Origin: Actinomycetota bacterium
Lineage (GTDB): Bacteria; Actinomycetota; Thermoleophilia; Gaiellales; Gaiellaceae
DNA: 6,166 nt
Assembly: GCA_013696185.1 (NCBI GenBank)
Contig: JACCZA010000102.1
Location: 1-6,166, forward strand
Direction of reading: 5' to 3'
Shown here: in pieces, positions 5,468-6,166 of the stretch
Layout of the letters: every line of letters starts with the position of its first letter
Position numbering within the stretch: the stretch's first letter is position 1
The notes under the pieces: generated by a model
Database searches by the model: none
The model's input: only the letters and a program-made list of their open reading frames with translations
Told to the model about the DNA's origin: nothing
Program-made: the position numbers and the translations under genes

Positions 5468-6166
5468 GCTCGCTCCTGCGCGAGCGCGGTCAGCCGGTTC
5501 CTGGCCTCCCAGAGCTCGGGGTACATGGTGCGGTGGATCAGGCGCCCGAGCACCTCGACGGGCGTCCCCTGCGTCCCGACGACCGCGTCGCCGATGATGC
5601 GGGCGACGACCTTGTAGTGGCGCATGCGCCAGAGCGCGACGCGCTCGTCCCACTCCACGAGGGCCTCGGCGAGCCCGTACAGCTCCTCGTGGTCTCGCCC
5701 CTCGGTGTAGACCGACACGGGGTCGAGGCCGGCCTCGTCCAGCACCTGGAGAAAGGCCTTGCCGAGGGGCGGCGACACGCGGCGGATCTGCCGGAAGCCG
5801 GGGGAGTCGAAGCCGCTGCCGTGGCCGAGAACCTCGCGCACCGTCTGGTACTCCCAGGGAGACATCTGCTCGAGCATGTCGAGCTGCCCGTGCGTGAACT
5901 GGAGGCAGAGGCTTGCCCGACGGAGGAGGCGCAGCGCCGCCGCGAGCTCGCCGCGCTCGACGTGGCCCGTCGCAGTCTCGACCTCCGTCCAGGCGAGCTG
6001 CAGCCACAGCTCCGAGGACTGGTGCACGGTCTGGAAGAGCAGCTCGTCGTGGTGGGCGCGCTCCTCGGCGGTCTTCTGCAGCGAGAGCAGCTCGTCCGTG
6101 CGCAGGTAGCGCTCGTAGTCGCTCGCGCCCGACCCCGGCAGGACCGGCTCGGAGTAATCCTCCTCC
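5464..6166 (-). CDS. kynA: Tryptophan 2,3-dioxygenase, N-terminus cut by the window edge (233 codons visible)
   Basis: Haem enzyme that opens the indole ring of L-tryptophan with O2 to give N-formylkynurenine, the first step of the kynurenine pathway. In visible numbering (codon 1 at 6165-6163), YLRTDELLSLQ (20-30) and DELLFQTVHQSSELWL (40-55) carry the distal His H48. The block MSPWEYQTVREVLGHGSGFDSPGFR (partly shown; 101-125) includes R125, which probably matches the substrate-carboxylate Arg of the family. LWRMRHYKVVARIIG (178-192) carries the likely proximal haem ligand H183. The loop usually reading GTGGSSG is GTQGTPV here (198-204). The frame is open to the window end; the in-frame GTG at 6027 would remove conserved residues, so the start is outside. 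The stop overlaps the M20 start (CTGA). A GGAGGAGG run at 6166-6159 is coding, with no start codon after it. TDO-like monooxygenases are an alternative function. Confidence 0.93.
   Translation of the reverse strand, partial: EEDYSEPVLPGSGASDYERYLRTDELLSLQKTAEERAHHDELLFQTVHQSSELWLQLAWTEVETATGHVERGELAAALRLLRRASLCLQFTHGQLDMLEQMSPWEYQTVREVLGHGSGFDSPGFRQIRRVSPPLGKAFLQVLDEAGLDPVSVYTEGRDHEELYGLAEALVEWDERVALWRMRHYKVVARIIGDAVVGTQGTPVEVLGRLIHRTMYPELWEARNRLTALAQERA
5473..5477 (-). promoter_or_regulatory. Shine-Dalgarno AGGAG that fixes the CTG start of the M20 gene
   Basis: On the minus strand AGGAG is followed by five bases (CGAGC) and then CTG at 5467. It lies inside the last codons of the dioxygenase gene. 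The spacing is optimal, and no standard start codon is in frame within reach, so it is the main support for initiation at CTG. Confidence 0.6.

Noticed and set aside
4028..5617. Long plus-strand open frame opposite the M20 and transporter genes
   Set aside because: It is Arg/His/Glu-rich with no recognisable domain, a mirror of GC-rich codon use on the minus strand, where a complete M20 active site is present.
5468..6007. N-terminal extension of the M20 frame starting inside the dioxygenase gene
   Set aside because: The extension is low-complexity Arg/Ala/Pro sequence and the dioxygenase frame over the same bases is strongly conserved; the CTG start explains the gene better.
5464..6027. Dioxygenase starting at the GTG at 6027
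   Set aside because: The frame continues upstream with conserved YLRTDELLSLQ and DELLFQT residues, so the gene begins outside the window.

Overview
The window is about 6.2 kb of very GC-rich bacterial DNA with compact genes, three four-base stop/start overlaps of the NTGA type, and at least two genes that look leaderless. Together with the gene content (complex I, an HesB/IscA protein, a YumC-type ferredoxin-NADP+ reductase, tryptophan 2,3-dioxygenase), this suggests an actinobacterium. A deep-branching group such as Thermoleophilia is my guess from overall look only; nothing here proves it.

Layout. Positions 1-1132, minus strand: the start of a complex I operon, nuoA > nuoB > nuoC, with nuoC running off the left edge. 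Positions 1133-1332: a divergent intergenic region. It holds a possible nuo promoter, a cluster of GTTAC/GTAAC inverted repeats and a possible leaderless promoter facing right. Positions 1333-2808, plus strand: an ErpA/IscA-family Fe-S insertion protein with an unusual Cys-rich tail, then a thioredoxin-reductase-like ferredoxin/flavodoxin-NADP+ reductase. Both start seven bases after a TACCAT hexamer and neither has a Shine-Dalgarno. Positions 2821-6166, minus strand, convergent to the reductase with only 12 bp between stops: tryptophan 2,3-dioxygenase (start outside the window) > M20 metallopeptidase-like amidohydrolase > DHA3/EntS-like MFS transporter. The transporter reading frame is broken near 3750-3810.

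How the genes fit together. The left half is respiratory and redox: complex I subunits that carry or flank Fe-S clusters sit back to back with an Fe-S carrier and a flavin reductase, so shared control of the divergent region is plausible. The right half looks like a tryptophan-catabolic or amino-acid-derivative operon: a haem dioxygenase opens the indole ring, an M20 enzyme is tightly coupled to it through a CTGA overlap, and an exporter-like MFS protein follows. The substrate of the M20 enzyme and of the transporter cannot be read from the sequence.

I found no CRISPR array, insertion sequence, tRNA or rRNA. The items most worth following are the CTG start of the M20 gene, the paired TACCAT-N7-start architecture, the divergent regulatory region, the broken transporter, and the altered substrate-loop motif in the dioxygenase.
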